NCBI RefSeq assembly: GCF_030656345.1
Contig: NZ_JAUSNR010000056.1
Location: 62,001-126,000 of the forward strand
Length of the DNA: 64,000 nt
Direction: 5' to 3'
DNA from: Pseudotabrizicola sp.
Lineage (GTDB): Bacteria; Pseudomonadota; Alphaproteobacteria; Rhodobacterales; Rhodobacteraceae
Part shown: positions 48,269 through 56,527 of the stretch, piece by piece
Position numbering within the stretch: the stretch's first letter is position 1
How the letters are laid out: each line of letters opens with the position of its first letter
Notes under the pieces: generated by a model
What the model was told of the DNA's origin: nothing
Database searches by the model: none
What the model saw: the letters and a program-made list of their open reading frames with translations, nothing else
Translations under genes and position numbers: made by a program

Positions 48269-49458
48269 TGCAGCGCCTCCGCAATCCTATCTGCCAATTT
48301 CCGCGCCACAGCCTCTTTGGCCATCCGCGGCCAGACCTCGGCACCGGCCTCAGTGATCACCGTCACCGCATTTTCCGCCCCGCCCATGATGCCGGTCGCG
48401 GGCGAGACATCATTGGCCACGATCCAGTCGCAGCCCTTGCGCAGGCGCTTGGTGGTGGCGTGGTCCACCACATGCTCGGTTTCCGCCGCAAAGCCCACCA
48501 CCAGTCGCGGGCGCAACGTCCCCTGCGAAACTGTTGCGAGAATATCGGCGTTCTCGGCAAATTCCAGCCGTGGGGCCTGCCCCGTGCTGTCCTTCTTCAT
48601 CTTCTGCGCGCCCGCATTGGCGACCCGCCAATCGGCCACCGCCGCCGCCATCACCGCCGCATCGGCGGGCAGGGCCGCCTGCACCGCCGCCAGCATCTGC
48701 GCCGCCGTTTCCACCCGCACCACATCCACCCCGCCCGGCGCGGGCACTGTGGCAGGCCCGGTCACAAACGTCACCCGCGCGCCCAGATCGCGCAGCGCCG
48801 CTGCAATCGCCGTCCCCTGCGCGCCAGAGGAGCGGTTGGCGATATAGCGCACCGGATCAATCGGCTCATGCGTCGGGCCGGACGTCACCAGCACATGCCG
48901 CCCCGCCAAAGGCCCACCGCCCAGCGCGGCACCGATGGCCGCCACAATCTCCACCGGCTCGGCCATCCGCCCCGGCCCGTATTCGCCGCAAGCCATCTCG
49001 CCCGCGTTCGGGCCGACGATCAGCACCCCGTCGCCGCGCGACGCCGCCAGATTGCGCTGCGTCGCCGGGTGCCCCCACATCCGCACATTCATCGCCGGGG
49101 CCACCAGCACCCGCTTGTCGGTCGCCAATAAAAGGGTCGAGGCCAGATCATCCGCCCGCCCCGTCGCCATCTTGGCCATCAGATCCGCCGTTGCCGGGGC
49201 CACCACCAAAAGGTCGGCGGCCCGCGAAAGCTGGATATGCCCCATCTCTGCCTCGTCGGTCAGATCGAACAGCTCCTGATACACCTTGTGCCCGCTCAGT
49301 GCCGATACGCTCAGCGGTGTCACAAACTCCGCCCCCGCCCGGGTCAGCACTGGCACCACCGATGCCCCGGCCTTTTGCACAAGCCGGATCAGTTCCAAAG
49401 ACTTATAGGCCGCAATCCCGCCGCCAATGATCAACAGCACCCGTTTTCCGGCCAGCAT
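48265..49458 (-). CDS. coaBC: Bifunctional phosphopantothenoylcysteine decarboxylase / synthetase
   Basis: 397 residues. The N-terminal CoaC half binds FMN (GHIQLSRAADLLVVAPAT) with PAMNVRMW and the catalytic Cys in GEMACGEYG. The CoaB half begins near 185 with TSGPTHEPIDPVRYIANRSSG and AAVADWR. The enzyme performs two steps of coenzyme A synthesis. The ATG at 49458 follows GGGAGTGG at good spacing. It is first in a coaBC-dut-MoeB-like-VOC gene string joined by 4-base overlaps or short gaps. Confidence 0.95.
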   Translation of the reverse strand: MLAGKRVLLIIGGGIAAYKSLELIRLVQKAGASVVPVLTRAGAEFVTPLSVSALSGHKVYQELFDLTDEAEMGHIQLSRAADLLVVAPATADLMAKMATGRADDLASTLLLATDKRVLVAPAMNVRMWGHPATQRNLAASRGDGVLIVGPNAGEMACGEYGPGRMAEPVEIVAAIGAALGGGPLAGRHVLVTSGPTHEPIDPVRYIANRSSGAQGTAIAAALRDLGARVTFVTGPATVPAPGGVDVVRVETAAQMLAAVQAALPADAAVMAAAVADWRVANAGAQKMKKDSTGQAPRLEFAENADILATVSQGTLRPRLVVGFAAETEHVVDHATTKRLRKGCDWIVANDVSPATGIMGGAENAVTVITEAGAEVWPRMAKEAVARKLADRIAEALQ

Positions 49459-49520
49459 ATACACCACTCCCCTGCCGCGCGGCAGGTTAGGGCGCAAAGC
49501 CCGCCAAAGGCAACACCCCG

Positions 49521-50327
49521 TCAGCGAAACGCCGCACAGGGGTCGTCGCGTTCCACCGGCTCGGTCACCAGCCACAGGTCAAACGGCGCGTCTTCCGGTG
49601 CGGTGCCTTCCAGCTGCCCGACTGACAGAACCGTCACCCCCGGTGCGGCATCCGCCAGTACCGCAGGCACGCCCCAATCTTTGCGGGCGTGGCCCGATCC
49701 GGTGATCACCGCCACCGGCGGGCCGACCTCCTCCAGCGCCTGCAAGACCGCCTGCGCCAGATAGGCGTCGCGCAAGCGCTGCGCCTGCACCATACCGGGC
49801 AGCAGACCCTCTGGCATTGCATCGCAATGCGCCGCCATTTGCTCGGCCTCGCGCGCGGACTGCTCCGCCTGCGGCAGCACCCGGGCTAGCCCCGGCCCGT
49901 CCGGCATCACCGCCAAAGCCCCCTCTGTCACCGACCGCCGCGCCAGATCGCGCGGCACTTCGGCACCATAGTGGCGCGCGTCGCGTGCGGCCACGAAAAC
50001 CGGATAATACATCGCAAAATCGGGCCAGCCGCTGGCCTCCCAGCCCAAGGCGCGCGACACCGCAGTCATGTCGCCAAGGTCGGCAGGCACCCGCCCCGCC
50101 GCCTCCGCGCTCAACTGCTCCCAGACCACCGCGCGCGGGGTCAGCGAAAACACCGCCCGCGCCTGATTGAGGTGATGTTCGGGGTTGTCGTGGATTTCGC
50201 CCAGCACCACGACATCAACGCGCGGCACCGTATCCAGCGCCTCCGCCCCGATTTCTGCCGCATGGGCGAAGCCTGCGGCCACAGTCAGGACCATTGGCAG
50301 GCCCAGCGTCAGGATCAGTCTGGTCAT
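49521..50327 (-). CDS. ChaN-like exported protein (haem-binding uptake/Tiki superfamily)
   Basis: 268 residues with a signal peptide ending near residue 23 (GFAHAAE). The superfamily motif VVLGEIHDNPEHH near 40-52 matches ChaN GExHDN..HH. RAVVWEQLS and VITGSGHARKDWGVP are the other conserved blocks, the latter with a His. ChaN proteins are iron-regulated and the Campylobacter homologue binds haem. No lipobox Cys is present, so it is probably soluble in the periplasm. The ATG overlaps the rpoH stop by four bases (ATGA). Confidence 0.83.
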   Translation of the reverse strand: MTRLILTLGLPMVLTVAAGFAHAAEIGAEALDTVPRVDVVVLGEIHDNPEHHLNQARAVFSLTPRAVVWEQLSAEAAGRVPADLGDMTAVSRALGWEASGWPDFAMYYPVFVAARDARHYGAEVPRDLARRSVTEGALAVMPDGPGLARVLPQAEQSAREAEQMAAHCDAMPEGLLPGMVQAQRLRDAYLAQAVLQALEEVGPPVAVITGSGHARKDWGVPAVLADAAPGVTVLSVGQLEGTAPEDAPFDLWLVTEPVERDDPCAAFR

Positions 50328-51202
50328 AACAGAAAGTGCTGCACTTCCCGCGACTGGTTTTCAAGGGTGCGCCGCATCTTGGCAAAGGCCGCCGCCTCCA
50401 GCTGCCGCACGCGTTCCTTGCTCAGCCCCAACTCTTCACCCAGAGATTCCAGCGTGCGCGGATCGTCCCGCAGCTTGCGCTGTGCGACAATAAACCGCTC
50501 GCGCGGTTTGAGCGCCTGCATCGCTGTCACCAGCCATTCGCGCAGGCGTTCGGAATCATGCGACAACTCCACCTGCTCCGCCGCCCCCGCCGACTCGTCT
50601 TCCAACGCGTCAATCCACTCGCGCCCGTCCTCATCGCTCGACTGCGTGGCGTTGAGCGAAAAGTCCGAGCCCGAAAGCCGCCCCTCCATCATTTCGACAT
50701 CGGCCAGCGGCACCCCCACCTCGGTCGCCACCAGCTGGCGCAACTGGAACTGATCCAGCGTCTCACCGCGCTGCGACGCCTCGCGCTCCAGCTTAGCCTG
50801 CACCCGGCGCAGATTGAAAAACAGCGCCTTCTGGCTGCTGGTCGATCCGGTGCGCACCATCGACCAGTTGCGCATCACATAATCCTGAATGCTGGCCTTG
50901 ATCCACCACACGGCATAGGTCGAAAACCGCACGCCACGGTCGGGGTCAAACTTGTCCGCCGCCTTCATCAGGCCAAGCGAGGCTTCCTGAATCAGATCCG
51001 GCATCGGCGCGCCGTAGCGCCGGAATTTCGACGCCATCGAAATCGCGAGCCGCATATAGGCGGTGATCAGCCGGTGCAGCGCGCGTTCATCGCGCTGGTC
51101 GCGCCAGGCATAGGCCAGCTTCAGCTCGGTCTCTGCATCCAGCAATTCCGCCCGCATCGCTTGGCGGGACATGGTTTGGTCGTTATATCCGTCCAGTGCC
51201 AT
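50324..51202 (-). CDS. rpoH: RNA polymerase sigma factor RpoH (RpoH2 type)
   Basis: 292 residues. Sigma region 2 is FDPDRGVRFSTYAVWWIKASIQDYV, the RpoH box is SSQKALFFNLRR, and region 4 is ESLGEELGLSKERVRQLEAAA. The overall sequence (LDAETELKLAYAWRDQRDERALHRL) fits the second RpoH of Rhodobacter, which serves singlet-oxygen and oxidative stress, rather than RpoH1; that assignment is from memory. The start at 51202 is set by the conserved MALDGY. It lies 95 bases from divergent cobU and is coupled to the ChaN-like gene. Confidence 0.92.
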   Translation of the reverse strand: MALDGYNDQTMSRQAMRAELLDAETELKLAYAWRDQRDERALHRLITAYMRLAISMASKFRRYGAPMPDLIQEASLGLMKAADKFDPDRGVRFSTYAVWWIKASIQDYVMRNWSMVRTGSTSSQKALFFNLRRVQAKLEREASQRGETLDQFQLRQLVATEVGVPLADVEMMEGRLSGSDFSLNATQSSDEDGREWIDALEDESAGAAEQVELSHDSERLREWLVTAMQALKPRERFIVAQRKLRDDPRTLESLGEELGLSKERVRQLEAAAFAKMRRTLENQSREVQHFLL

Positions 51203-51297
51203 CTCAGTAACTCCCGGTTCCTGATACCCCGGCGGTGGCGCGGTCTTGCGCAACAAACATGCAAACCAGCCGCCGCTTTTGAAAGGTTATACGCAAC

Positions 51298-51867
51298 GTG
51301 TCTGCAACCGGATCACTCCAGCCCTCGACTTTTTCGCTTCCCGCCCTAACGCTGGTGATCGGCGGCGCGCGGTCAGGCAAATCGCGCCTTGCCGAACGCC
51401 TGATCACCGCCACCCATCGCCCCCGCACCTATATCGCCACCGCCCAGGCCTTTGATGCCGAGATGCAGGAGCGCATCGCCCGACACCGCACCGACCGAGG
51501 CCCGGACTGGACGACCGTTGAGGCCCCGCTCGACATCGCCGCCCCCCTGCGCAGGTGTGACCCCGCCGGGGCGGTTCTGCTTGATTGCGCCACGCTCTGG
51601 CTGTCCAACGTGCTGCTGGCCGGTCAGGATATGGACGCCTCCTCCCACAGCCTTGTCGCGGCGCTTGCCTCCAGCCCCGCTCCGGTCGTGGTGGTTTCTA
51701 ACGAGGTGGGTTGGGGTATTGTTCCCGACAATGCGCTGGCCCGACAATTCCGCGACGCGCAGGGCCGCCTGAACCAGTTGATCGCCGCCCGTGCCGGGCT
51801 GGTGGTGGGTGTCATGGCGGGCCTGCCCTTCGTGCTCAAGGGCACCCTGCCCGAGGGTACGCTGTGA
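51298..51867 (+). CDS. cobU: Adenosylcobinamide kinase / adenosylcobinamide-phosphate guanylyltransferase
   Basis: 189 residues. The P-loop is GGARSGKSRLAERL near 22-35, followed by LDCATLWLSN (GTP site) and SNEVGWGIVPDNALARQFRD, the CobU/CobP signature. It activates cobinamide for nucleotide-loop assembly. The start is the GTG at 51298, preceded by AAAGG. It overlaps the phosphatase gene by four bases (GTGA). Other cobalamin genes are not in this window. Confidence 0.94.
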   Translation: MSATGSLQPSTFSLPALTLVIGGARSGKSRLAERLITATHRPRTYIATAQAFDAEMQERIARHRTDRGPDWTTVEAPLDIAAPLRRCDPAGAVLLDCATLWLSNVLLAGQDMDASSHSLVAALASSPAPVVVVSNEVGWGIVPDNALARQFRDAQGRLNQLIAARAGLVVGVMAGLPFVLKGTLPEGTL

Positions 51868-52430
51868 CCCGCCTGCACCTCGTCCGCCACGGCCCCACCC
51901 ATGCCAAGGCCATGGTCGGCTGGACCGACCTTGCCGCCGACCTGTCCGACACCGCCGCCATTGCACGTCTGTCGGCCCATCTGCCCGCCGATGCCGCGCT
52001 GATCTCTTCCGACCTGTCGCGCGCCGTCACCACCGCCGATGCGCTGGCCCTGCCCACACGCCTGCGCCTGCCGCATGACCCCGCCTTGCGCGAGCTGCAC
52101 TTCGGCACCTGGGAAATGCAGACCTTCGCGCAAGCCGAGGCGGCAGACCCCGCCCATATCCGCGCCTTTTGGGAAACGCCGGGTGCCCTGCGCGCGCCGG
52201 GGGGCGAAGGCTGGGATGACATCACCGGGCGCATCGCAGCAGCCCTTGACCGGCTGACAGGTGACACCATCATCGTCTGCCACTTCGGTGCCATCCTCGC
52301 CGCCCTGCAGTACCGGCTTGGCCTGACCGTGCAGGCGGTGTTCCGGCACAAGATCGACAATCTGTCCGTGACAGAACTGCACAAGACGCCAGCTGGCTGG
52401 CAGGCGCTGCGCATCAATCACATTCCGTGA
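51864..52430 (+). CDS. Histidine phosphatase family protein, possibly alpha-ribazole phosphatase
   Basis: 188 residues from a GTG inside the cobU stop overlap. The RHG motif is LVRHGPTHAK, with the second catalytic His in VCHFGAIL and the intervening SSDLSRAVTTADAL. Adjacent to cobU and translationally coupled, it may be CobC, which removes phosphate in the last steps of cobalamin assembly. Sequence alone does not exclude another broad phosphatase. Confidence 0.85.
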   Translation: MTRLHLVRHGPTHAKAMVGWTDLAADLSDTAAIARLSAHLPADAALISSDLSRAVTTADALALPTRLRLPHDPALRELHFGTWEMQTFAQAEAADPAHIRAFWETPGALRAPGGEGWDDITGRIAAALDRLTGDTIIVCHFGAILAALQYRLGLTVQAVFRHKIDNLSVTELHKTPAGWQALRINHIP

Positions 52431-52511
52431 TGACCCGCCCCATAAATCATCACTTCCCTTGCTGCCCGCCCTGCCCTTAGCTGGTCCCACCCCAAGCGAA
52501 AGGCGCATCCA

Positions 52512-53381
52512 ATGACCACCCCCTATGACCTCGTGATCGGCGACCGCGCCTATTCCAGCTGGTCCCTGCGCGGCTGGCTGCTGTTCGATGCCTTCGGCAT
52601 TCCGTACAAACTGCACAAGGCGCGGCTGTACACGGATGAGCTGCCAACCCTGCTCAAAGCCTTCCACCCCGCCCGCACCGCCCCCACAATCCGAACCCCC
52701 GATGGAGTGGTCATCCCGGAAAGCCTGGCGATTGCCGAAGAACTCGCCTCGCGCCATCCGCAGGCGGGCATCTGGCCGACAGGTCCGAACCCTCGCGCCA
52801 TCGCCCGGGTGCTGGCGGCGGAAATGCACGCAGGCTTCACTGCCCTGCGGTCGCATTGCCCGATGAACCTGCGGGTCAGCTACACCGATTGCGCGCCGCC
52901 GCAAGGCGTTCTGGATGACCTGAAGCGGCTGGAAACCCTCTGGGCATGGGCATGGGACCAAACCGGAGCCCACAAATGGCTGTGCGGCGATTACTCCGCC
53001 GCCGATGTGTTCTTCGCCCCGGTCGCCAGCCGCATCGCCACCTATAACCTGCCGGTCAGCCCGCGCGCGATGGGTTATGTGCAGGCGCATCTGGCGCACC
53101 CCTCGTTCCGCCAATGGCGCGCCATGGGTCTGGTCGACGGTGCAGATCAGGACTTCTACCGCCGCGATTACGCCACACGGGACTGGCCCGGCCCCACGCC
53201 GCTGCCCGCCCGCGCGGTGGATGGCACGGCATCAGAAAACACCGCCTGCCCCTATTCCGGCAAGCGCGTCACCCATGTGCTCGAACTGGATGGCCGCCGC
53301 TTTGGCTTCTGCAACGCCTTTTGCCGCGACAAAACCGTGGCCGACCCGGCAGCCTGGCCGAAGTTCATGGCTTTGCTCTAA
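52512..53381 (+). CDS. Glutathione S-transferase with C-terminal YHS-like domain
   Basis: 289 residues. The N-terminal thioredoxin-like half (YSSWSLRGWLLFDAFGIPY) is typical of zeta or related bacterial GSTs, and the helical domain spans about 90-215. The last 50 or so residues (ENTACPYSGKRVTHVLELDG, then FGFCNAFCRDKTVADPAAW) look like a YHS metal-binding module with three Cys. The fusion is unusual. It probably couples thiol conjugation or reduction to metal sensing. The gene is monocistronic, 80 bases before comM. Confidence 0.83.
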   Translation: MTTPYDLVIGDRAYSSWSLRGWLLFDAFGIPYKLHKARLYTDELPTLLKAFHPARTAPTIRTPDGVVIPESLAIAEELASRHPQAGIWPTGPNPRAIARVLAAEMHAGFTALRSHCPMNLRVSYTDCAPPQGVLDDLKRLETLWAWAWDQTGAHKWLCGDYSAADVFFAPVASRIATYNLPVSPRAMGYVQAHLAHPSFRQWRAMGLVDGADQDFYRRDYATRDWPGPTPLPARAVDGTASENTACPYSGKRVTHVLELDGRRFGFCNAFCRDKTVADPAAWPKFMALL

Positions 53382-53404
53382 GCCGCTCGTCAAAGCCACC
53401 CGCA

Positions 53405-53420
53405 TTAACCATTCGCTAAC
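53405..53420 (+). promoter_or_regulatory. CtrA-like site upstream of comM
   Basis: TTAAC-N5-GCTAAC, one mismatch from TTAAC-N5-GTTAAC, located 41 bases before the comM ATG. A further GTTAACC half-site starts at 53429. Spacing from the ATG is similar to the perfect site at 30069. Confidence 0.5.
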
Positions 53421-53460
53421 CCTGCCCCGTTAACCCTTTGCCAAGGGATCGGGGTACAAA

Positions 53461-54975
53461 ATGGTCGCCAAAGCCTACACAGTGGCATTTGAAGGGGCAG
53501 AGGCGCGTCTGGTCGAGGTGCAATGCGCCGTGTCGCCCGGCATGCCCGGATTTTCCATCGTCGGCCTGCCCGATAAGGCGGTGTCCGAAGCGAAAGAGCG
53601 GGTGCGCGCTGCGCTCAGCGCGATGTCCATCGCGTTGCCGACCAAGAAGATCACCATCAACCTGTCGCCCGCCGACCTGCCGAAAGAAGGGTCGCATTTC
53701 GACCTCCCCATCGCGCTGGCCCTTCTGGCCGCGCTCGACATCATCCCGAAGGATGAGGTCGAAGGCACGGTGGCACTGGGCGAGTTGTCCCTCGATGGCC
53801 GGTTGATCGCAGTGATCGGCGCACTGCCCGCCGCAATGGCCGCCGCAGAAAGTGACCGCGCCCTGTTGTGCCCGCGCGCCTGCGGGGCCGAAGCGGCCTG
53901 GGTCGGGGCCACCGAAGTGCTCGCCGCCACCTCGCTGGATGAAGTGGTCCGCCACTACACCGGCCAATGCCCGCTGCCCCCGGCCGAGGCGGGCGAGGTG
54001 CTGCCCCGCAGCGGCGGCCGCGATCTGGCCGAGGTAAAGGGGCAGGAACGCGCCAAACGCGCGCTGGAAATCGCCGCCGCAGGTCGCCACCATATGCTGA
54101 TGGTCGGCACGCCGGGCTCTGGCAAATCCATGCTGGCAGCGCGGCTGCCGGGAATCCTGCCACCCTTGTCGGCGGTCGAGGCGCTGGAAACTTCGATGAT
54201 CCACTCGCTGGCCGGGCTGTTGACCGAAGGCGGCATTTCGCGTGACCGCCCGTTCCGCGAACCGCATCACACGGCGTCGATGGCGGCAATTGTGGGCGGC
54301 GGCAAAGGCGCAAAACCGGGGGAAATCAGCCTTGCGCATAACGGTGTGCTGTTTCTCGACGAATTCCCCGAATTCCCAAGACAGGTGCTGGAAACCCTGC
54401 GCCAGCCGATTGAAACCGGCGAGGTGATGGTGGCCCGCGCCAATGCCCATATCCGCTACCCCTGCCGCTTCCTGCTGCTGGCCGCCGCCAACCCCTGCCG
54501 CTGCGGCTACCTGTCCGACCCGGCCCGCGCCTGCGCCAAAGCGCCGCTGTGTGGCGATGACTATCTGGGCCGGATCTCAGGGCCCCTGATGGACCGCTTC
54601 GATCTGCGCGTCGACGTGCCCCCGGTCGCCTATGCCGACCTCGACCTGCCGGCGACAGGCGAAACCTCCGCCACCATCTCCGCCCGCGTGGCCGCCGCCC
54701 GCAGCCTGCAATCGATGCGATATGCCGATGACGAGACGCTGCGCGTCAACGCCGATCTGGAAGGCAGACGCCTGGAAGAGGTCGCAACCCCCGACCCGGA
54801 GGGTCGCGCCCTGATCGCCCGCGTCGCCGAACGCATGGGCCTGACCGCACGGGGCTACCACCGCGTGCTGCGCGTCGCCCGCACCATCGCCGATCTGGAC
54901 GGATCAGAACAGGTCCGCCTGCCGCATGTGGCCGAGGCGATCAGCTACCGCTTTGCGGTGGGCGCAAAACCATAG
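53461..54975 (+). CDS. comM: YifB/ComM family Mg-chelatase-like AAA ATPase
   Basis: 504 residues. The N-terminal ChlI-like domain begins AYTVAFEGAEARLVEV with GMPGFSIVGLPDKAV. The AAA core has Walker A GTPGSGKSM (about 216-224), Walker B GVLFLDEFPEF and a zinc-finger-like insert with CRCGYLSDPARACAKAPLC. ComM is a hexameric helicase acting in branch migration during transformation. It is monocistronic and ends in a convergent palindromic region. Confidence 0.93.
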   Translation: MVAKAYTVAFEGAEARLVEVQCAVSPGMPGFSIVGLPDKAVSEAKERVRAALSAMSIALPTKKITINLSPADLPKEGSHFDLPIALALLAALDIIPKDEVEGTVALGELSLDGRLIAVIGALPAAMAAAESDRALLCPRACGAEAAWVGATEVLAATSLDEVVRHYTGQCPLPPAEAGEVLPRSGGRDLAEVKGQERAKRALEIAAAGRHHMLMVGTPGSGKSMLAARLPGILPPLSAVEALETSMIHSLAGLLTEGGISRDRPFREPHHTASMAAIVGGGKGAKPGEISLAHNGVLFLDEFPEFPRQVLETLRQPIETGEVMVARANAHIRYPCRFLLLAAANPCRCGYLSDPARACAKAPLCGDDYLGRISGPLMDRFDLRVDVPPVAYADLDLPATGETSATISARVAAARSLQSMRYADDETLRVNADLEGRRLEEVATPDPEGRALIARVAERMGLTARGYHRVLRVARTIADLDGSEQVRLPHVAEAISYRFAVGAKP

Positions 54976-54986
54976 CCCCACCGCAG

Positions 54987-55067
54987 GACAAATTTTCTGC
55001 GAAAATTTCCGTCGCCCTGCCGTCTGATGCCCCGCCAACACCCCGAATTTTCGCAGAAAATTCGTCC
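54987..55067. terminator. Convergent inverted repeat after comM and gshB
   Basis: 54987-55008 and 55046-55067 are inverted copies (21 of 22) separated by 37 bases. Each arm is itself the near-palindrome AATTTTC-TGC-GAAAATT, AT-rich in a GC-rich genome. It fills the gap between the convergent comM and gshB stops, so it is likely a bidirectional terminator or a REP-like repeat. Confidence 0.65.
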
Positions 55068-55117
55068 CGACATTTCACCCGCGCCAGCCAAATGACGGCA
55101 GTCACACCAAAGGCGCG

Positions 55118-56062
55118 CTAAGCCGCCCGTCTGGCCTCGACCACTTCCCATATCCGGGCCGCCGTATTGGTCCCGTCAAACCGCTCCAGCTCCTGAATGC
55201 CGGTGGGAGAGGTCACGTTGATCTCGGTCAGCCAGTCCCCGATCACATCGATGCCGACAAAGATCTGCCCGTTGTCGCGCAGCACTGGCCCAATCACAGC
55301 ACAAATTTCCAGATCGCGCGCGGTCAGCCCCACCTGCTCGGGCCGCCCCCCCGCATGCATGTTCGACCGGGTCTCCCCCTCCTGCGGCACCCGGTTGATC
55401 GCCCCCACCGGCTCGCCGTTCACCAAAATTACCCGCTTGTCCCCGGCCGCCACCGCCGGCAAAAACTTCTGCACGATCAACGGTTCGCGGTTCATGCCGG
55501 TGAACATCTCATGCAGACTGGCCAGATTGCGGTCGTTCGGGTCCAGCCGGAACACCCCCGCGCCGCCATTGCCGTACAAAGGCTTCAGAATGATATCGCC
55601 ATGCCGCGCCTTGAACGCCCGGATCGTCGCCAGATCCCGGGCAATTGCCGTCGGCGGGGTCAGGTGCGGGAAACGCAGCACCAACAGCTTTTCCGGAAAA
55701 TTCCGCACCCAGAACGGATCATTTACCACCAAGGTCTTCGGATGGATCATCTCCAGCAGATGGGTCGTGGTGATATAGCCCATGTCGAATGGCGGATCCT
55801 GGCGCAGCCAGACCACATCCATGTCAGACAGATCGACCTCAACCTCAGGCCCGAAACTCACATGATTGCCAAGCTCGCGCCGCAGCTCAATCCAGAACCC
55901 CCGCGCCATGACCCGGCCCTCGACAAAGGCCAGCCGGTCCGGCGGGTAATAGAACAACGCATGCCCCCGCGCCTGCGCTTCAAGCGCGATGCGAAACGTG
56001 CTGTCGGCATTGATATTGACAGATCCGATAGGGTCCATCTGCAGGGCAACCTTAAGCGGCAT
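55118..56062 (-). CDS. gshB: Glutathione synthetase
   Basis: 314 residues. It joins gamma-glutamylcysteine and glycine using ATP. The N-terminus [18 protein letters not shown] and the ATP-grasp core ([28 protein letters not shown] segment, [15 protein letters not shown]) are diagnostic. The ATG at 56062 is preceded by GGAGG. It follows yraN and rsmI on the same strand, the usual order in alphaproteobacteria. Related glutathione genes in the window are gloB, ChaC and the GST. Confidence 0.96.
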   Translation of the reverse strand: MPLKVALQMDPIGSVNINADSTFRIALEAQARGHALFYYPPDRLAFVEGRVMARGFWIELRRELGNHVSFGPEVEVDLSDMDVVWLRQDPPFDMGYITTTHLLEMIHPKTLVVNDPFWVRNFPEKLLVLRFPHLTPPTAIARDLATIRAFKARHGDIILKPLYGNGGAGVFRLDPNDRNLASLHEMFTGMNREPLIVQKFLPAVAAGDKRVILVNGEPVGAINRVPQEGETRSNMHAGGRPEQVGLTARDLEICAVIGPVLRDNGQIFVGIDVIGDWLTEINVTSPTGIQELERFDGTNTAARIWEVVEARRAA

Positions 56063-56119
56063 TGGCAATCCTCCGTGATTGCCGCAGCATTGGCGCAAAG
56101 CGCAGAAAGATGCAAACTG

Positions 56120-56473
56120 TCAGGCGGCGAACGCGTTTTCCAACACCTTGATCCGGCCAGTCCCGTCGACGAGCGCCACATCAAACCGCACAGGGGTCAG
56201 CGATCCCGCAGGTTCCTTACCGATAAAGCACTCGGCCGACGCATAAATCCGCGCCATCTGCCGGGGCGTCACCCGCTCTGCGGCGATCGCATGGCTGCGG
56301 GCCTGCTTGACCTCGATGAAAATCACCTCTGTTCCGTCACGGGCAATCAGATCGATCTCACCGCCCGGGCCGCGCCAGCGCCGGGCAACCACCTGCCGGC
56401 CGGACCGGTCATAGAATTGTGCAACCTGATCTTCCGCCGAAACTCCGGCATAATAGCTTGTGCGTCCGCTCAT
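56120..56473 (-). CDS. YraN family protein (UPF0102)
   Basis: 117 residues. The endonuclease-like core is GGEIDLIARDGTEVIFIEVKQ, with the Asp, Glu and Lys of the PD-(D/E)xK fold. The N-terminal segment SAEDQVAQFYDRSGRQVVARR matches. It is proposed to be a Holliday-junction-resolvase-related protein, but no biochemical function is settled. The start at 56473 agrees with the family; the frame opens further into the rsmI side. Confidence 0.88.
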   Translation of the reverse strand: MSGRTSYYAGVSAEDQVAQFYDRSGRQVVARRWRGPGGEIDLIARDGTEVIFIEVKQARSHAIAAERVTPRQMARIYASAECFIGKEPAGSLTPVRFDVALVDGTGRIKVLENAFAA

Positions 56474-56527
56474 CCCGCATCCTTTCGTGACCAATTCCAC
56501 CCATCAGCAGGCCAAAACACCCGCCAG

